DNA of 64,000 nucleotides. Origin: CAZRWD01 sp964603785. Lineage in GTDB: Bacteria; Fermentibacterota; Fermentibacteria; Fermentibacterales; Fermentibacteraceae. Made by a program: the position numbers and the translations under genes. The stretch covers positions 434,001-498,000 of the forward strand of contig CAZRWD010000001.1 of NCBI GenBank assembly GCA_964603785.1, given 5' to 3'. The notes below the pieces were generated by a model. That model had not been told where the DNA came from, searched no databases, and saw nothing but the letters and a program-made list of their open reading frames with translations. This document shows positions 23,771 to 32,933 of this stretch, piece after piece (positions within the stretch are counted from its first letter, which is position 1; the number at the start of each line of letters is the position of its first letter).

Positions 23771-25146
23771 TCCTGCATCGGACCAGTCAGTACCGTCCAG
23801 ACGAAGTCGCTGGAGGAGCCGGCGCAGTTCTGGAAGTCGACCGGACCCATGCAGGTCCTGAGCGTCTGGAAGTTCGCGCGGATGAAGGAGACCGTGCGGA
23901 CGGGATAGTACTCGCTCTCGCCGTAGTAGAACACGAGCTCGTCGACCAGGCTGGGTTCCAGCCACTCGCCGAGCTTCCTGAGCAGCGCGTACCTCGCCGT
24001 GTCCTCCTCGGGGTGGAGGATGGAGAATGCGAGCACGACGGTGCTGTCGGAGAGCAGGACGACCGAGTAGCGGTCGACGGTTATCGGAATGGAGGCCGCG
24101 ATCGACGAGATGCCCGCCGAGGCGGCCCTGGCGTCGTCGAGCAGGACGGTCACCCCCTGGGGCGCATCCGTGTGGACGGACAGAGCCTGTCCTGTCTCCT
24201 CGACTCCCTCGGGCAGCTCGAGATGGCGGATCATGAACTGGTCGTCGGTGTATATCTGCACGACATGGGTGGTGTCGGCGGGCACGGAGTCCGGCGGGGT
24301 CCCGAGCGAGTCCGAGGCGAGGGTGTCGGGGGCCGTGTGGAGGGAATCAGCCGGAGCTCCGGGAGAGCCGCCGAAGAGGTCGAGGGGATCCACGAGATAG
24401 AAGCCCGCGGCCAGGGCGAGGAAGAGCACGACCGCTATCAGGGGTGCGGGCGACTTCGACCCCGACTGGGAGCGGACCGGCTCCGGCTCCGCGGCCTCTG
24501 CGCCGTGCCGCGTGGCAGACCGCGAGCTGGCGGTCCTGGCGAGAGGAGCGTCTATCACCTTCCCCTCCGCCGAGCACTTCTGGCAGACGTGCGCGACCCG
24601 GTCGAAGCAGTCCCTGCATGTGAGCTCGGCGCAGGATCTGCATGGCGCCAGGCGCTCCCCGCCGGTAGGCGTGCGTCCGCAGACGTGACACCTCTCGATG
24701 AGGAGGACCTCCTCGCTGGCCGATGTCACGGACAGCGACTCCTCCGAGGCCCTGGCGGCATCCCTGGCGGTCTTGGCGGTGATGGTTCCCGCGGAGGTCT
24801 CCATCTCGCCGTAGCCGTCCTCTATGGGTTCGTCGTAATCCTCCGCGGACGAAGGGGGCGCGGGGGCGGGGGCTGCGGCCGGAGCGCGGTCCTCTTCGGC
24901 CGAGTCCGGAACCGAGTCCATCCTGGGCAGGAGGTCGATGAACGGGTAGAGCCTGTTCTGGATCACCCTCGCCTGGCCCATCGGGACCGCCTCCATGAGG
25001 ACGGCGGGGGCCGAGTCGACGGCGTTCCTCGCTGCTTCGCGGGTCATGTGGAGCTCGGCCACGAGCAGCTCGAGAACCCGCTGCTTCTCCTCCTCCCTGC
25101 CCAGCCGGACCAGGAGCAGATCGACGAGTGACTCCGAGAGATCCAT
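23752..25146 (-). CDS. Zinc-ribbon single-pass membrane protein of unknown function
   Basis: A 464-residue protein not assigned to a named family. Residues 15-75 (KQRVLELLVAELHMTREAA...AVDSAPAVL) resemble the helix-turn pattern of the ribosomal L7/L12 C-terminal fold. An Ala/Pro-rich acidic linker follows. Residues 155-200 hold a treble-clef-like cysteine array: CHVCGRTP, APCRSCAELTCRDCF, HVCQKC. One membrane helix (LIAVVLFLALAAGFYLV) separates this from a C-terminal domain of about 200 residues, probably periplasmic. The start overlaps the stop of the MglA-type GTPase (TGATG), so it is a candidate effector or membrane anchor for that GTPase (inference). Confidence 0.65.
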   Translation of the reverse strand: MDLSESLVDLLLVRLGREEEKQRVLELLVAELHMTREAARNAVDSAPAVLMEAVPMGQARVIQNRLYPFIDLLPRMDSVPDSAEEDRAPAAAPAPAPPSSAEDYDEPIEDGYGEMETSAGTITAKTARDAARASEESLSVTSASEEVLLIERCHVCGRTPTGGERLAPCRSCAELTCRDCFDRVAHVCQKCSAEGKVIDAPLARTASSRSATRHGAEAAEPEPVRSQSGSKSPAPLIAVVLFLALAAGFYLVDPLDLFGGSPGAPADSLHTAPDTLASDSLGTPPDSVPADTTHVVQIYTDDQFMIRHLELPEGVEETGQALSVHTDAPQGVTVLLDDARAASAGISSIAASIPITVDRYSVVLLSDSTVVLAFSILHPEEDTARYALLRKLGEWLEPSLVDELVFYYGESEYYPVRTVSFIRANFQTLRTCMGPVDFQNCAGSSSDFVWTVLTGPMQEWMSEF

Positions 25147-25748
25147 CAGGCCGTCCCCTCCGAGGCTGCGAACTGCCTGTGCAGTCTGGTGATGACCATG
25201 CGGCTGACCTTGCGGAGAGTCTCGAAGACTCCGATCCCCCTGGAAGCCACCGCCTCAACGACCGGAATCCGCGTCAGCCCAAGGGTGCCGCTGATCTCCT
25301 CGACCGATGCTATGTCGGGCAGGTCCCTCTTGTTGCACTGCAGGACGAGGCTCACGCCCTTCCGCTTCTGCATCCGCAGATTGTCCCGGAGATCGCGCAG
25401 GGAGGTGATGTTGGCCTCCATCCTGTCGCGCTGGGAGTCGGCGACGAAGACTATGCCGTCGACCCCCTGCAGGATGAGCCGGCGGCTGTCCGAGTACATC
25501 GCCTGCCCGGGCACGCTGTAGAGGTGCAGCCGTATCTTGAAGCCGTTGATCTCGCCCGTGTCGAGGGGGAGGAAGTCGAAGAAGAGGGTCCTCTCGTTCC
25601 CGGCGGCGAGCGAGATGAGCTTGCCCCTGTTGTCTGCGGGGACCTCTCCGTGTATCACCTTGACGTTGGTCGTCTTGCCCGATAGCCCGGGTCCGCAGTA
25701 GACGATCTTGCAGTCGATCTCCCTGGCGCTGTAGCTGACGGTCGCCAT
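25146..25748 (-). CDS. MglA-type small Ras-like GTPase (second copy)
   Basis: A 200-residue GTPase with P-loop GPGLSGKTTN, LYSVPGQAMY and NKRDLP. It is clearly paralogous to the GTPase at 16975-17553 but has a longer C-terminus. No Roadblock/MglB partner is adjacent. The gene abuts tatA with zero spacing and overlaps the zinc-ribbon membrane protein gene by 1 nt, so the three are probably co-expressed. Confidence 0.87.
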   Translation of the reverse strand: MATVSYSAREIDCKIVYCGPGLSGKTTNVKVIHGEVPADNRGKLISLAAGNERTLFFDFLPLDTGEINGFKIRLHLYSVPGQAMYSDSRRLILQGVDGIVFVADSQRDRMEANITSLRDLRDNLRMQKRKGVSLVLQCNKRDLPDIASVEEISGTLGLTRIPVVEAVASRGIGVFETLRKVSRMVITRLHRQFAASEGTA

Positions 25749-25955
25749 CTACCGCCCGCCCCCCCCGTCTCCTCCATGGCCGCCGTCCGTCCCGCCATGG
25801 TCGTCGTGATCGTCGGTACCGTCCCTCAGACCCTTCCTGAACTCGCGCATGGCCTGGCCCAGGGACCGGGCGATGTCGGGGATGCGCCTCGCCCCGAAGA
25901 GGAGCAGGAGCGCCACGACTATGAGCACTATCTCGAGCGGCCCGGGTCTGAACAT
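25749..25955 (-). CDS. tatA: Twin-arginine translocase subunit TatA/TatE
   Basis: A 68-residue protein with the family layout: an N-terminal membrane helix (PLEIVLIVVALLLLFGARRIP), the hinge FGARRIPDIARSLGQAM, an amphipathic helix and an acidic/His/Gly-rich tail. It forms the translocation pore for folded proteins together with TatC, which is not in this window. ATG 25955 is preferred over GTG 25958 because of a G-rich Shine-Dalgarno 7 nt upstream. Confidence 0.9.
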   Translation of the reverse strand: MFRPGPLEIVLIVVALLLLFGARRIPDIARSLGQAMREFRKGLRDGTDDHDDHGGTDGGHGGDGGGGR

Positions 25956-25977
25956 CACGACACCCCCCCGCCGGGGA

Positions 25978-26250
25978 TCAGAACCACCTGTGCAGGAACC
26001 CGACCATTACGAGCCCCATGAAGCTCATCAGGTTGACCTTGAGCGCGATCTCCCCCACCGCCAGCCGGAGCACCAGGAGATCCAGTGCGAACGGTCCCAG
26101 GGAGACCTCCATGCTGCCCGCGAAGAACGACTTCAGGGTCGTCGCCGTATCCGGCAGAACCGCTGCGACACCTTCGCCGAACGCGGTCCCCGCAATCATC
26201 CCGAACAGGGACATTGCGATCCAGAAGCCTGGCGGCCTGTTGTGAAGCAA
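25978..26250 (-). CDS. DUF4321 small membrane protein
   Basis: A 90-residue protein with two hydrophobic helices (FWIAMSLFGMIAGTAFGE; VNLMSFMGLVMVGFLHRW) and the LDLLVLRLAVGEIALKVN segment typical of DUF4321. Function unknown. Start TTG 26250 is supported by GGAGG 4 nt upstream. It lies between a Gx-family gene and tatA. Confidence 0.75.
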   Translation of the reverse strand: MLHNRPPGFWIAMSLFGMIAGTAFGEGVAAVLPDTATTLKSFFAGSMEVSLGPFALDLLVLRLAVGEIALKVNLMSFMGLVMVGFLHRWF

Positions 26251-26275
26251 ATCGCCTCCACGATCAGGGTGGAAT

Positions 26276-26821
26276 CTATCCAGACCCCCCGGGTTGCACA
26301 AGCCCGGTCAGCAGCCTCTGCAGCCCGCCCGTGCCCAGGAGGGCCGCCGAGAACACCCCGACCGCCGCTCCCGAGACCACCGCCCAGCCGGCCGCCGGCA
26401 GGACGAGAGATGCGACAGGGAGCCCCCTGATGACAAGTCCGGCCAGGAGGAGCTGGGCGGCCATGCCGGCGGCGCTCCCGCAGACGGACGTCGCGACGGT
26501 GGAGATCCCCGGGAGCAGGCGCCTTGATGCCCACATCACAACCGCCGAGGAGAGGCCGCCGGCCATCGAGAGGGGGAAGGCGGGCGTGACGAGGGTTCCC
26601 GTCAGGAGGGCAACGGCGATGGAGCGCGTGATGTTCACCCGGAGGGCATCCCTGAGCCCGAGAAGCATCACGGCGGATACCGCCGCCACGTTGGCGAGCC
26701 CGGGCTTCACGAAGGGAATGGGTCTCGGCAGGGCGGATTCGAGCATCCCGAGAACGGTTCCCAGCAGGACCAGCATGACGACCGGCGAGGGTCGGCGACC
26801 GGGTTCGGCCCCCTCAGGCAC
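26276..26821 (-). CDS. Gx transporter family protein (heptaprenyl diphosphate synthase component I-like)
   Basis: A 181-residue membrane protein with the family hallmark LPRPIPFVKPGLANVAAV followed by further helices (LSMAGGLSSAVVMW). These proteins are often labelled heptaprenyl diphosphate synthase component I, but the fold resembles the S component of ECF transporters and the function is unclear. GTG 26821 overlaps the preceding glycosyltransferase gene by 8 nt. In many bacteria the gene stands beside electron-transport or isoprenoid genes; here it is beside glycosyltransferases. Confidence 0.8.
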   Translation of the reverse strand: MPEGAEPGRRPSPVVMLVLLGTVLGMLESALPRPIPFVKPGLANVAAVSAVMLLGLRDALRVNITRSIAVALLTGTLVTPAFPLSMAGGLSSAVVMWASRRLLPGISTVATSVCGSAAGMAAQLLLAGLVIRGLPVASLVLPAAGWAVVSGAAVGVFSAALLGTGGLQRLLTGLVQPGGSG

Positions 26822-27899
26822 GGCGGCCGGCACCGGCGGCCCGCAGGCAGATGTCCTCGATCCTCGAGAACAGCTCGTCCGAGGGGAACTCGGCGGCACG
26901 GGCCTCCGCGCCGGCCGAGAGCCTCCCTCGGAGGTCGTCGTCCAGCATCATCCTCACGGCATCCGCCATGGCTGCGGGATCCCCGGGAGGGACGACCAGG
27001 CCGCTCCTACCGTGCGAGTTCACCCAGGGGACGCCGGTGGGGATGTCGCAGCTGATGACGGGGGTCCCGCAGGCCATGGCCTCCAGCTGGACCATCCCGA
27101 ACGCTTCGGAGCGCGCGGTCGACGGGAGGATGAGCGCCCTGGCCCCCCTGTAGAGCTCGAGGAGCCTTCCGTCGTCCACGTCCGTCTCGATCGTGACGTC
27201 CGCCCCGGTCCTGTCCCGGAACGCCTCCACCGCGCCCATCAGCGGCCCCGACCCCGCGAGGACCAGGGGTATCCCCTCCAGAGACTCCCAGGCCTCGAGG
27301 AGCACCCGCAGCCCCTTGTACCTCCGGAACCTGCCGACGAACAGGAAGTAGCCGCCCCGCACGCCGCCGGGAGAGAACCTCGACCGGTCGACTCCGAGCG
27401 GGACTATCTCGACGTTCCGCAGTTTCGACAGGAACCGCGAAGTGGCCGCATAGGCTGGCGACGTCGCCATGACGCTGGACGCACGTCTCAGGAAGGGCCA
27501 GAGAATGGGCTCGAGAAGGGGCACCAGCGCAGCCTGCCTGACTATATCGCTGTGGTAGGTTATCACGTGCGGGATGCGGGGCCTCGCCAGGAACCACGCC
27601 GCCGTGGCCGTGGGCAGCGGGTGGTGGAAGTGCACGAGATCGGCATCTATCCCCTCCATGACGCGGTGGAAGCCCGGGCACACCGGGTTCGAGAGCAGCC
27701 TGAAGAGGCATGGCGCCTCCATGATCCTCATCCCGTCGACCTCTCTCTCCCTGACGACCCCGGATCGGACCCTCGAGGCTGTCAGGACGTCGATCCGATG
27801 GCCACGGGAGACCAGGAAGGCGCCCAGGTCGTGGATGAAGCGCTCTATGCCGCCGTGTACCGGAGGGTAGAAGTCCTTGTAGACGTGGAGGATCCTCAC
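26814..27899 (-). CDS. Glycosyltransferase family 4
   Basis: A 361-residue retaining GT-B enzyme. N-terminal glycine-rich start ILHVYKDFYPPVHGGIERF, acceptor-side TYHSDIVRQ, C-terminal nucleotide-sugar site FVGRFRRYKGLRVLLEAW and EAFGMVQLEAMACGTPVI (EX7E motif). GTG 27899 has GGGAGG 8 nt upstream and a GTGA overlap with the gene before. It acts in the cytoplasm on a lipid-linked acceptor, probably in cell-surface glycan synthesis. Confidence 0.9.
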   Translation of the reverse strand: MRILHVYKDFYPPVHGGIERFIHDLGAFLVSRGHRIDVLTASRVRSGVVREREVDGMRIMEAPCLFRLLSNPVCPGFHRVMEGIDADLVHFHHPLPTATAAWFLARPRIPHVITYHSDIVRQAALVPLLEPILWPFLRRASSVMATSPAYAATSRFLSKLRNVEIVPLGVDRSRFSPGGVRGGYFLFVGRFRRYKGLRVLLEAWESLEGIPLVLAGSGPLMGAVEAFRDRTGADVTIETDVDDGRLLELYRGARALILPSTARSEAFGMVQLEAMACGTPVISCDIPTGVPWVNSHGRSGLVVPPGDPAAMADAVRMMLDDDLRGRLSAGAEARAAEFPSDELFSRIEDICLRAAGAGRRA

Positions 27900-28975
27900 A
27901 CGGAGGCCTCCCTGTAGCATTCGAGCGTCCTTCTTGCCATCTCCGCGTTGCTGAAGCGGGAGGCGAAGTCGCGAAGCGCGTCCGGGTGGCGCTCCGTCTC
28001 GAGGGCGTCGAGGACGGCTCCCGCGATCGAATCCGGACCGGGTCCGCAGAACGCGGCGCCGGTGCTCCCGTAGACCTCCCGCAGGGCCCCGGCGGGGCCG
28101 AGCACGCTCGGGACACCTGCGGACGCGGCCTCGAGGGGCGGAAGCCCGAAGCCCTCGTAGAGCGATGGGTACACCAGGAGCCTCGCGCCCGAGTAGGCGT
28201 CCGCGAGATCCTCCTCGCCCAGCGGTCCCGTCCAGGTGACGCCCTCGGAAGACCTCAGCCTGTCGAGGATCCCGCGCGGACCCCAGCCCCATCTCCCGCA
28301 AACCACGAGCCTCACGTCGCGCCTCGTCGCGGCGACCGTCCCCCAGGCGTCCAGGAGGGCTCCGATGTTCTTCCTCGGCTCGATGGTTGACACGCTCAGG
28401 GCGTAGTCCCCCTCGATGCCGAGCCTGGCCCTGAACCTCCCCGGATCGCCTCGCTGTGCCGGGGTCGAGAGATAGACAGTCCTCGTCCTCCCGGAGGGGA
28501 CTCCCGCGAGTCTCTCCAGCTCCCCCGCCGTGAACCGGCTGTCGGTGATCACGAGGTCGGCCCTCCTGGCGACGAGCGGGAAGAACACCCGGTAGTAGAT
28601 CCTCCTGACGGGGGGGAACCACCGCGGATTGGCAAGGAAGGCGAGGTCGTGCACGGTTACGATGGTCCCGGCACCCCGCGGCGCCCTCCCCGAGAAGGCC
28701 GGCAGGTGGACGAGAACGGGATGGGCGGATGCGGCCGCCCTTTTGGCGGCGACCATCTCTCCGAAGACCTTGAGAGCCCCCGGCCTCCCAGCCGACAGGA
28801 GAGCCTCCCGGGGCGAGAGGAGCGATCCGGGGAGGGCGACGGAGACGCATTCCGCTCCGATCTCCTCGAATCCCTGGAGGAGTCTGCGCAGGTATACGCC
28901 CGTGCCGCCCCTCGAAGCCAGCGAGGAGCCGTAGACTACGAATCCGCGGTCAGCCGACGGAGCTCGAGTCGTCAC
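27896..28975 (-). CDS. Glycosyltransferase family 4
   Basis: A 359-residue GT-B enzyme similar in layout to mannosyltransferases of the WbpY/WbdA type: YGSSLASRGGTGVYLRRLL at the N-terminus, TVHDLAFL, STIEPRKNIGALLDAW, then YEGFGLPPLEAASAGVPSV. The start GTG 28975 lies 26 nt inside the nucleotidyltransferase gene. Two adjacent GT4s after a sugar nucleotidyltransferase suggest a short glycan pathway. Confidence 0.88.
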   Translation of the reverse strand: MTTRAPSADRGFVVYGSSLASRGGTGVYLRRLLQGFEEIGAECVSVALPGSLLSPREALLSAGRPGALKVFGEMVAAKRAAASAHPVLVHLPAFSGRAPRGAGTIVTVHDLAFLANPRWFPPVRRIYYRVFFPLVARRADLVITDSRFTAGELERLAGVPSGRTRTVYLSTPAQRGDPGRFRARLGIEGDYALSVSTIEPRKNIGALLDAWGTVAATRRDVRLVVCGRWGWGPRGILDRLRSSEGVTWTGPLGEEDLADAYSGARLLVYPSLYEGFGLPPLEAASAGVPSVLGPAGALREVYGSTGAAFCGPGPDSIAGAVLDALETERHPDALRDFASRFSNAEMARRTLECYREASV

Positions 28976-29921
28976 CGAGGCAGACCGCCCGCGGGGCGCT
29001 CCTCACCGCGGCGTTGTAGCCGAGGATGGATCCCTCGAGGACGGACGCCTCCACCGAGCATCCGCCGAAGGCTATCGAATCGCGGATTATCGAATTCCTG
29101 ACGACGCAGCCGTCCCCCACCGAGGCATTCGGCCCGATGATGCTCGACTCGACGACCGCACCCGGGTGGACATGGACCGGCGGGACGAACAGGCAGCCGG
29201 CCGGGGCCGCCGGGGCGGGCGCGCCCGCCAGCATCCTCCTGTTGGTCTCGAGGAGGGTCTCGGGCCTGCCGCAGTCGAGCCAGTCGTCAATGCCGAAGAG
29301 ACCGAACTCCTCCCCTTCGTCTATCATGAGCTGCATGGCGTCCGTGAGCTGGAACTCCCCCCTGGTCCTCGTTCCGCCCTCCATGAGCCTCCTGCAGGCG
29401 TCGACCATGCGGCTCCCGGATGCGAAGTGATAGATTCCGACGATGGCCAGGTCGCTGACGAACTCCACCGGCTTCTCGACCAGCCTGACCGCCCTGCCGT
29501 CGCGCTCGACCACCACCCCGAAGCGGGAGGGGTCGTCGACCCTGCAGACCGCCAGCATGTTCCCCCTGACGCCGGCGAGCACGGAGAGGTCGGCCTCGAA
29601 CACCGTGTCGCCCAGCACCACCATCGTGGGGCCGTCGTCCATGCGGGGCCCGGCCAGGGCTACCGCCGAGGCGAGTCCCTCGATCCTCTCCTGCCTGACG
29701 AACTCCGTCGGGATGTCGAAGGAGCTCCTGACCCAGTCGACTATGGCATCTCCCAGATGACCGATCACCAGGGTGATCCTGTCCACCCCTGCGGGGAGGA
29801 GCCTGTCGATGATGTGCCCGAGAACCGGCCGTCCGGCGACGGGGATGAGAGCCTTGGGCGTGGAGTGCGTTATCGGCCTGAGCCTCGTGCCCATTCCGGC
29901 GACGGGTATGACGGCGTGCAT
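28950..29921 (-). CDS. Sugar-1-phosphate nucleotidyltransferase with left-handed beta-helix
   Basis: A 323-residue protein. The N-terminal Rossmann-type domain has GMGTRLRPITHSTPKALIPV, the nucleotide-binding loop of glucose-1-phosphate thymidylyl/uridylyltransferases. The C-terminal 80 residues show hexapeptide repeats (VVESSIIGPNASVGDGCVV, RNSIIRDSIAFGG). It makes an NDP-sugar donor, so it is a plausible source for the two GT4s downstream. ATG 29921 has GGAGG 6 nt upstream and a TGATG overlap with ptsI. Confidence 0.88.
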   Translation of the reverse strand: MHAVIPVAGMGTRLRPITHSTPKALIPVAGRPVLGHIIDRLLPAGVDRITLVIGHLGDAIVDWVRSSFDIPTEFVRQERIEGLASAVALAGPRMDDGPTMVVLGDTVFEADLSVLAGVRGNMLAVCRVDDPSRFGVVVERDGRAVRLVEKPVEFVSDLAIVGIYHFASGSRMVDACRRLMEGGTRTRGEFQLTDAMQLMIDEGEEFGLFGIDDWLDCGRPETLLETNRRMLAGAPAPAAPAGCLFVPPVHVHPGAVVESSIIGPNASVGDGCVVRNSIIRDSIAFGGCSVEASVLEGSILGYNAAVRSAPRAVCLGDDSSSVG

Positions 29922-31675
29922 CAGCCCTCCATGCCCGGCGTTCCGTCGAGCAGGATGTCGGGGTACCTTCCCTGGACGAAGGCCCTGGTCATCTGTCTCA
30001 CCTCGAGGGCCGAGGAGGCCATGAGGGCTCTCGAGGCCAGCTCCGCGGCCGGTCCGGTGGCCACGACGCTCATCATCTTCTTCACGTCGGGGATCAGGGA
30101 GATCGAGACGCTGAACTCGTCCACCCCGAGCCCTATGAGGACGGGAACCGCGAGCGGCTCGCCGGCGATCTGGCCGCAGACCCCGACCCACCTGCCCGCC
30201 TCGTGGCATTTCCTGACGACATGGTCGACCTGTCTCAGGACTGCGGGATGGAGGGCGTCGAAGAGATGGGCCACATAGGGGCTGCCCCTGTCGACGGCGA
30301 GGGTGTACTGGGTCAGGTCGTTGGTGCCCAGCGACACGAAGTCGATGTGGGGCAGGAACAGGTCGATCGCGATCGCGGCAGCCGGTGTCTCCACCATGAT
30401 GCCCAGAGGGATGTCGTCGTCGTACGGGAGGTTCCTGGAGTCCAGCTCGCCCCTGATCTCCTCCAGCATGTCACGGGTCCTTAGGACCTGGTCCACCTCC
30501 GTTATCATCGGTAGGAGGAGTCGTGCGCGGCCCGCCGGGGAGGCTCTGAGCACGGCCCTCAGCTGGGCGCGCAGTATGTCCGGCCTGTCCAGGCAGATCC
30601 TTATGGCCCTCCAGCCCAGGAACGGGTTGCGCTCGTGCATCTCGGGCACGCCCGGGAACTTGTCCCCGCCGAGGTCCAGCGTCCTTATGGTCACGGGTTC
30701 GGGATTCATCTCCCCGAGAGCGAAGGCGTACTCCCTGAACTGCATCTCCTCGTCGTCGGCATCGGGCGACAGGAGCCTCAGGAATTCCGTCCGGAAGAGG
30801 CCTATGCCCCGGCCTCCGTACTTCCTGACCTGCTCGGCCTCCTGGGAGAACTCGATGTTTCCCGCCAGGCCGATCTCCACCCCGTCCGCCGTGAGCGAGG
30901 GGTCGGCCGCGTTCCTGGCGATGGCCGCCTCGGTCTCGCTGTAGCGTCTGCCCAGCTCCGTGTAGTAGGTGATCTCGTCCTCGTCGGGATCGACTATCAC
31001 CCGTCCGTGGATCCCGTCGACGATCACGGTCTGCCCGGGCTGGACGGCCTCCGCGGCCTCCCTGAGGGCCACCACCGCGGGGATGCCGAGGCTCCTGGCC
31101 AGGATGGCGGTATGGGAGGTGCTGCCGCCCTCGTCCGTCGCGAAACCCAGGACCTGCTCGCGCCTCAGCGAGGCCGCGACCGAGGGGTCGAGCTCCCTGG
31201 AGACCAGGACGACGGGGTGCGCGACGCGCACCAGGGCCTCCCTCTCGGTCCCCAGCAGCCTCGCGATGACCCTCCTGCCGACGTCCCGCACATCGGCGGC
31301 CCTCTCTCTGGCGTACGGATCCTTCATCTCCACGAAGCGCGAGATGACGGTGTAGAGCACCTGGCTGACGGCATACTCGGCGTTGACCCTGTCCTCGCGT
31401 ATCCGTCTGCGGACGTCCTCGGCCATGACCGGATCGTCGACGAGCATGAGGTGCATCTCGAGCACCTGCCTGCCCTCGACGAGGTCGGCCATGCCGCCGG
31501 CCAGGGTCTCCAGCTCGGAACGGACCTCCCCGAGAGCCCCCTCGAAGCGCTCGATCTCCCTCCGGACCTCCTCGCCCGAGGCGACGGTGCGTCTGGATAC
31601 CCTCAGCTCCTCGACATCCAGGAGGAATGCCGGTCCGAGCGCGATCCCCGGAGATGCCGGAGTGCCTTCGAACAC
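29921..31675 (-). CDS. ptsI: PTS Enzyme I
   Basis: A 584-residue phosphoenolpyruvate-protein phosphotransferase. Swivelling-domain phosphohistidine in GGSTSHTAILARSLGIPA, PEP-binding block RTLDLGGDK, signature FVSLGTNDLTQYTLAVDR, and the C-terminal GVCGQIAGEP cysteine motif. It passes phosphate from PEP to HPr encoded immediately upstream. No sugar-specific EII gene is in the window, so a regulatory PTS is likely. Start GTG 31675. Confidence 0.96.
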   Translation of the reverse strand: MFEGTPASPGIALGPAFLLDVEELRVSRRTVASGEEVRREIERFEGALGEVRSELETLAGGMADLVEGRQVLEMHLMLVDDPVMAEDVRRRIREDRVNAEYAVSQVLYTVISRFVEMKDPYARERAADVRDVGRRVIARLLGTEREALVRVAHPVVLVSRELDPSVAASLRREQVLGFATDEGGSTSHTAILARSLGIPAVVALREAAEAVQPGQTVIVDGIHGRVIVDPDEDEITYYTELGRRYSETEAAIARNAADPSLTADGVEIGLAGNIEFSQEAEQVRKYGGRGIGLFRTEFLRLLSPDADDEEMQFREYAFALGEMNPEPVTIRTLDLGGDKFPGVPEMHERNPFLGWRAIRICLDRPDILRAQLRAVLRASPAGRARLLLPMITEVDQVLRTRDMLEEIRGELDSRNLPYDDDIPLGIMVETPAAAIAIDLFLPHIDFVSLGTNDLTQYTLAVDRGSPYVAHLFDALHPAVLRQVDHVVRKCHEAGRWVGVCGQIAGEPLAVPVLIGLGVDEFSVSISLIPDVKKMMSVVATGPAAELASRALMASSALEVRQMTRAFVQGRYPDILLDGTPGMEG

Positions 31676-31685
31676 GCTGCTCAGA

Positions 31686-31952
31686 TCAGTCCTCCCCGAA
31701 ACCGGTTCCGACGAGCTCGAGGATGGATTCGACGGCGATCCTCTCGTCGATGCCGACCGCGGTCACGGTCAGCTCCGTCCCCTGTCCCGCGGCAAGCGTC
31801 ATCACGCCCATGATGCTCTTGCCGTTGACCTCCTCGCCGTTGGCGCCGATGGTGATCTCGCTCTTGAACTGCGACGCCTTCTTGACTATCAGCGCGGCGG
31901 GCCTGGCATGAATGCCCAGCCTGTTCGGGACAACGACCTTGCTCTGGAACAA
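31686..31952 (-). CDS. ptsH: Phosphocarrier protein HPr
   Basis: An 88-residue HPr with the catalytic His15 in NRLGIHARPAA and the regulatory Ser46 in NGKSIMGVM. Both sites are intact, matching the presence of Enzyme I and HPr kinase in the same run. Start TTG 31952 with a G-run (GGGGG) 6 nt upstream. Confidence 0.96.
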   Translation of the reverse strand: MFQSKVVVPNRLGIHARPAALIVKKASQFKSEITIGANGEEVNGKSIMGVMTLAAGQGTELTVTAVGIDERIAVESILELVGTGFGED

Positions 31953-31982
31953 GACAGCCCCCGTTCACGGGCAGGGTGGCCC

Positions 31983-32933
31983 TCAGGGCTCCCGCATCCT
32001 CTCGATGAGCCTGTTCTCCAGCTCGGCGGGCACGTCGACCCCGCGGGAGCTGAGCATGAAGTTCATGGCCGCGACCTCCAGCAGGAGCGCCAGGTTCCTG
32101 CCCGGGAGAACCGGCAGGACGATCTGCGGGATCCGGACGCCCAGATAGGTCGTCGTGCTCCTCTCCAGACCGGTCCTGTCGAAGTCGGGCTTCTGGGTCC
32201 AGTCGACCAGGCGGACCTCCATGTCCACCTGCTGCCTGTCCTTCACGGCCCTGACGCCGTAGAGGGCGGACACGTCTATCATGCCGAGCCCCCGGATCTC
32301 CATGTGGTAGCCCATCAGCGTGTCCCCGGTGCCCAGGAGCTGCTCCCCCGTCCTCCTTATCCTCACGATGTCGTCGGCGATCAGCCTGTGGCCCCTCTCG
32401 ACGAGTCCGAGGACGGCCTCGCTCTTGCCTATGGCGCTCCTGCCCGTGACCAGCTGGCCAACGCCGAAGATGTCCACGAGGGTACCGTGGACGGACTTCC
32501 GGGGGGCGAACACCTCCGCGAGATAGCCCGTGAGGTCGTGTATCAGGGGCGTGGTGTCCCTCGGCGAGCGGAAGACCGCGCAGTCCGACGAGGCGGCCGC
32601 CTCCAGGAGCTCGGCGGGGGGCTCGAATCCCTTGGTCACCATGAAGCAGTAGACGGGGAACCGGAAGAGGTGCGCGACCGCCTCGCGCCTTCCCTCGGAC
32701 TCCATCGAGGAGAGGTAGGTGATCTCCGTCTCGCCGATTATCTGGATCCTGTCGTGGAGGAACCGGTGTGTGAATCCCGTCAGGGCCAGCCCCGGCCTGC
32801 TGATGTCGGGGCTGCCCACGAGCCTCGAATGGCCCGCGTCCCCGCATGCGGACGAGATCAGGAGCCTGGGCCCGAGATTCTCGAACAGCCTCCGGACCGT
32901 CATCTCCCCGGGTTCGGGGTACCTGTCCCTCAC
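31983..32933 (-). CDS. hprK: HPr kinase/phosphorylase
   Basis: A 316-residue enzyme that phosphorylates and dephosphorylates HPr at Ser46. P-loop GRSAIGKSE near residue 155 (most homologues have Gly where this has the first Ala), and the HprK signature EIRGLGMIDV. It overlaps hpf by 4 nt (GTGA). The hpf-hprK-ptsH-ptsI order links metabolic state to ribosome hibernation genes. Confidence 0.94.
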   Translation of the reverse strand: MRDRYPEPGEMTVRRLFENLGPRLLISSACGDAGHSRLVGSPDISRPGLALTGFTHRFLHDRIQIIGETEITYLSSMESEGRREAVAHLFRFPVYCFMVTKGFEPPAELLEAAASSDCAVFRSPRDTTPLIHDLTGYLAEVFAPRKSVHGTLVDIFGVGQLVTGRSAIGKSEAVLGLVERGHRLIADDIVRIRRTGEQLLGTGDTLMGYHMEIRGLGMIDVSALYGVRAVKDRQQVDMEVRLVDWTQKPDFDRTGLERSTTTYLGVRIPQIVLPVLPGRNLALLLEVAAMNFMLSSRGVDVPAELENRLIERMREP

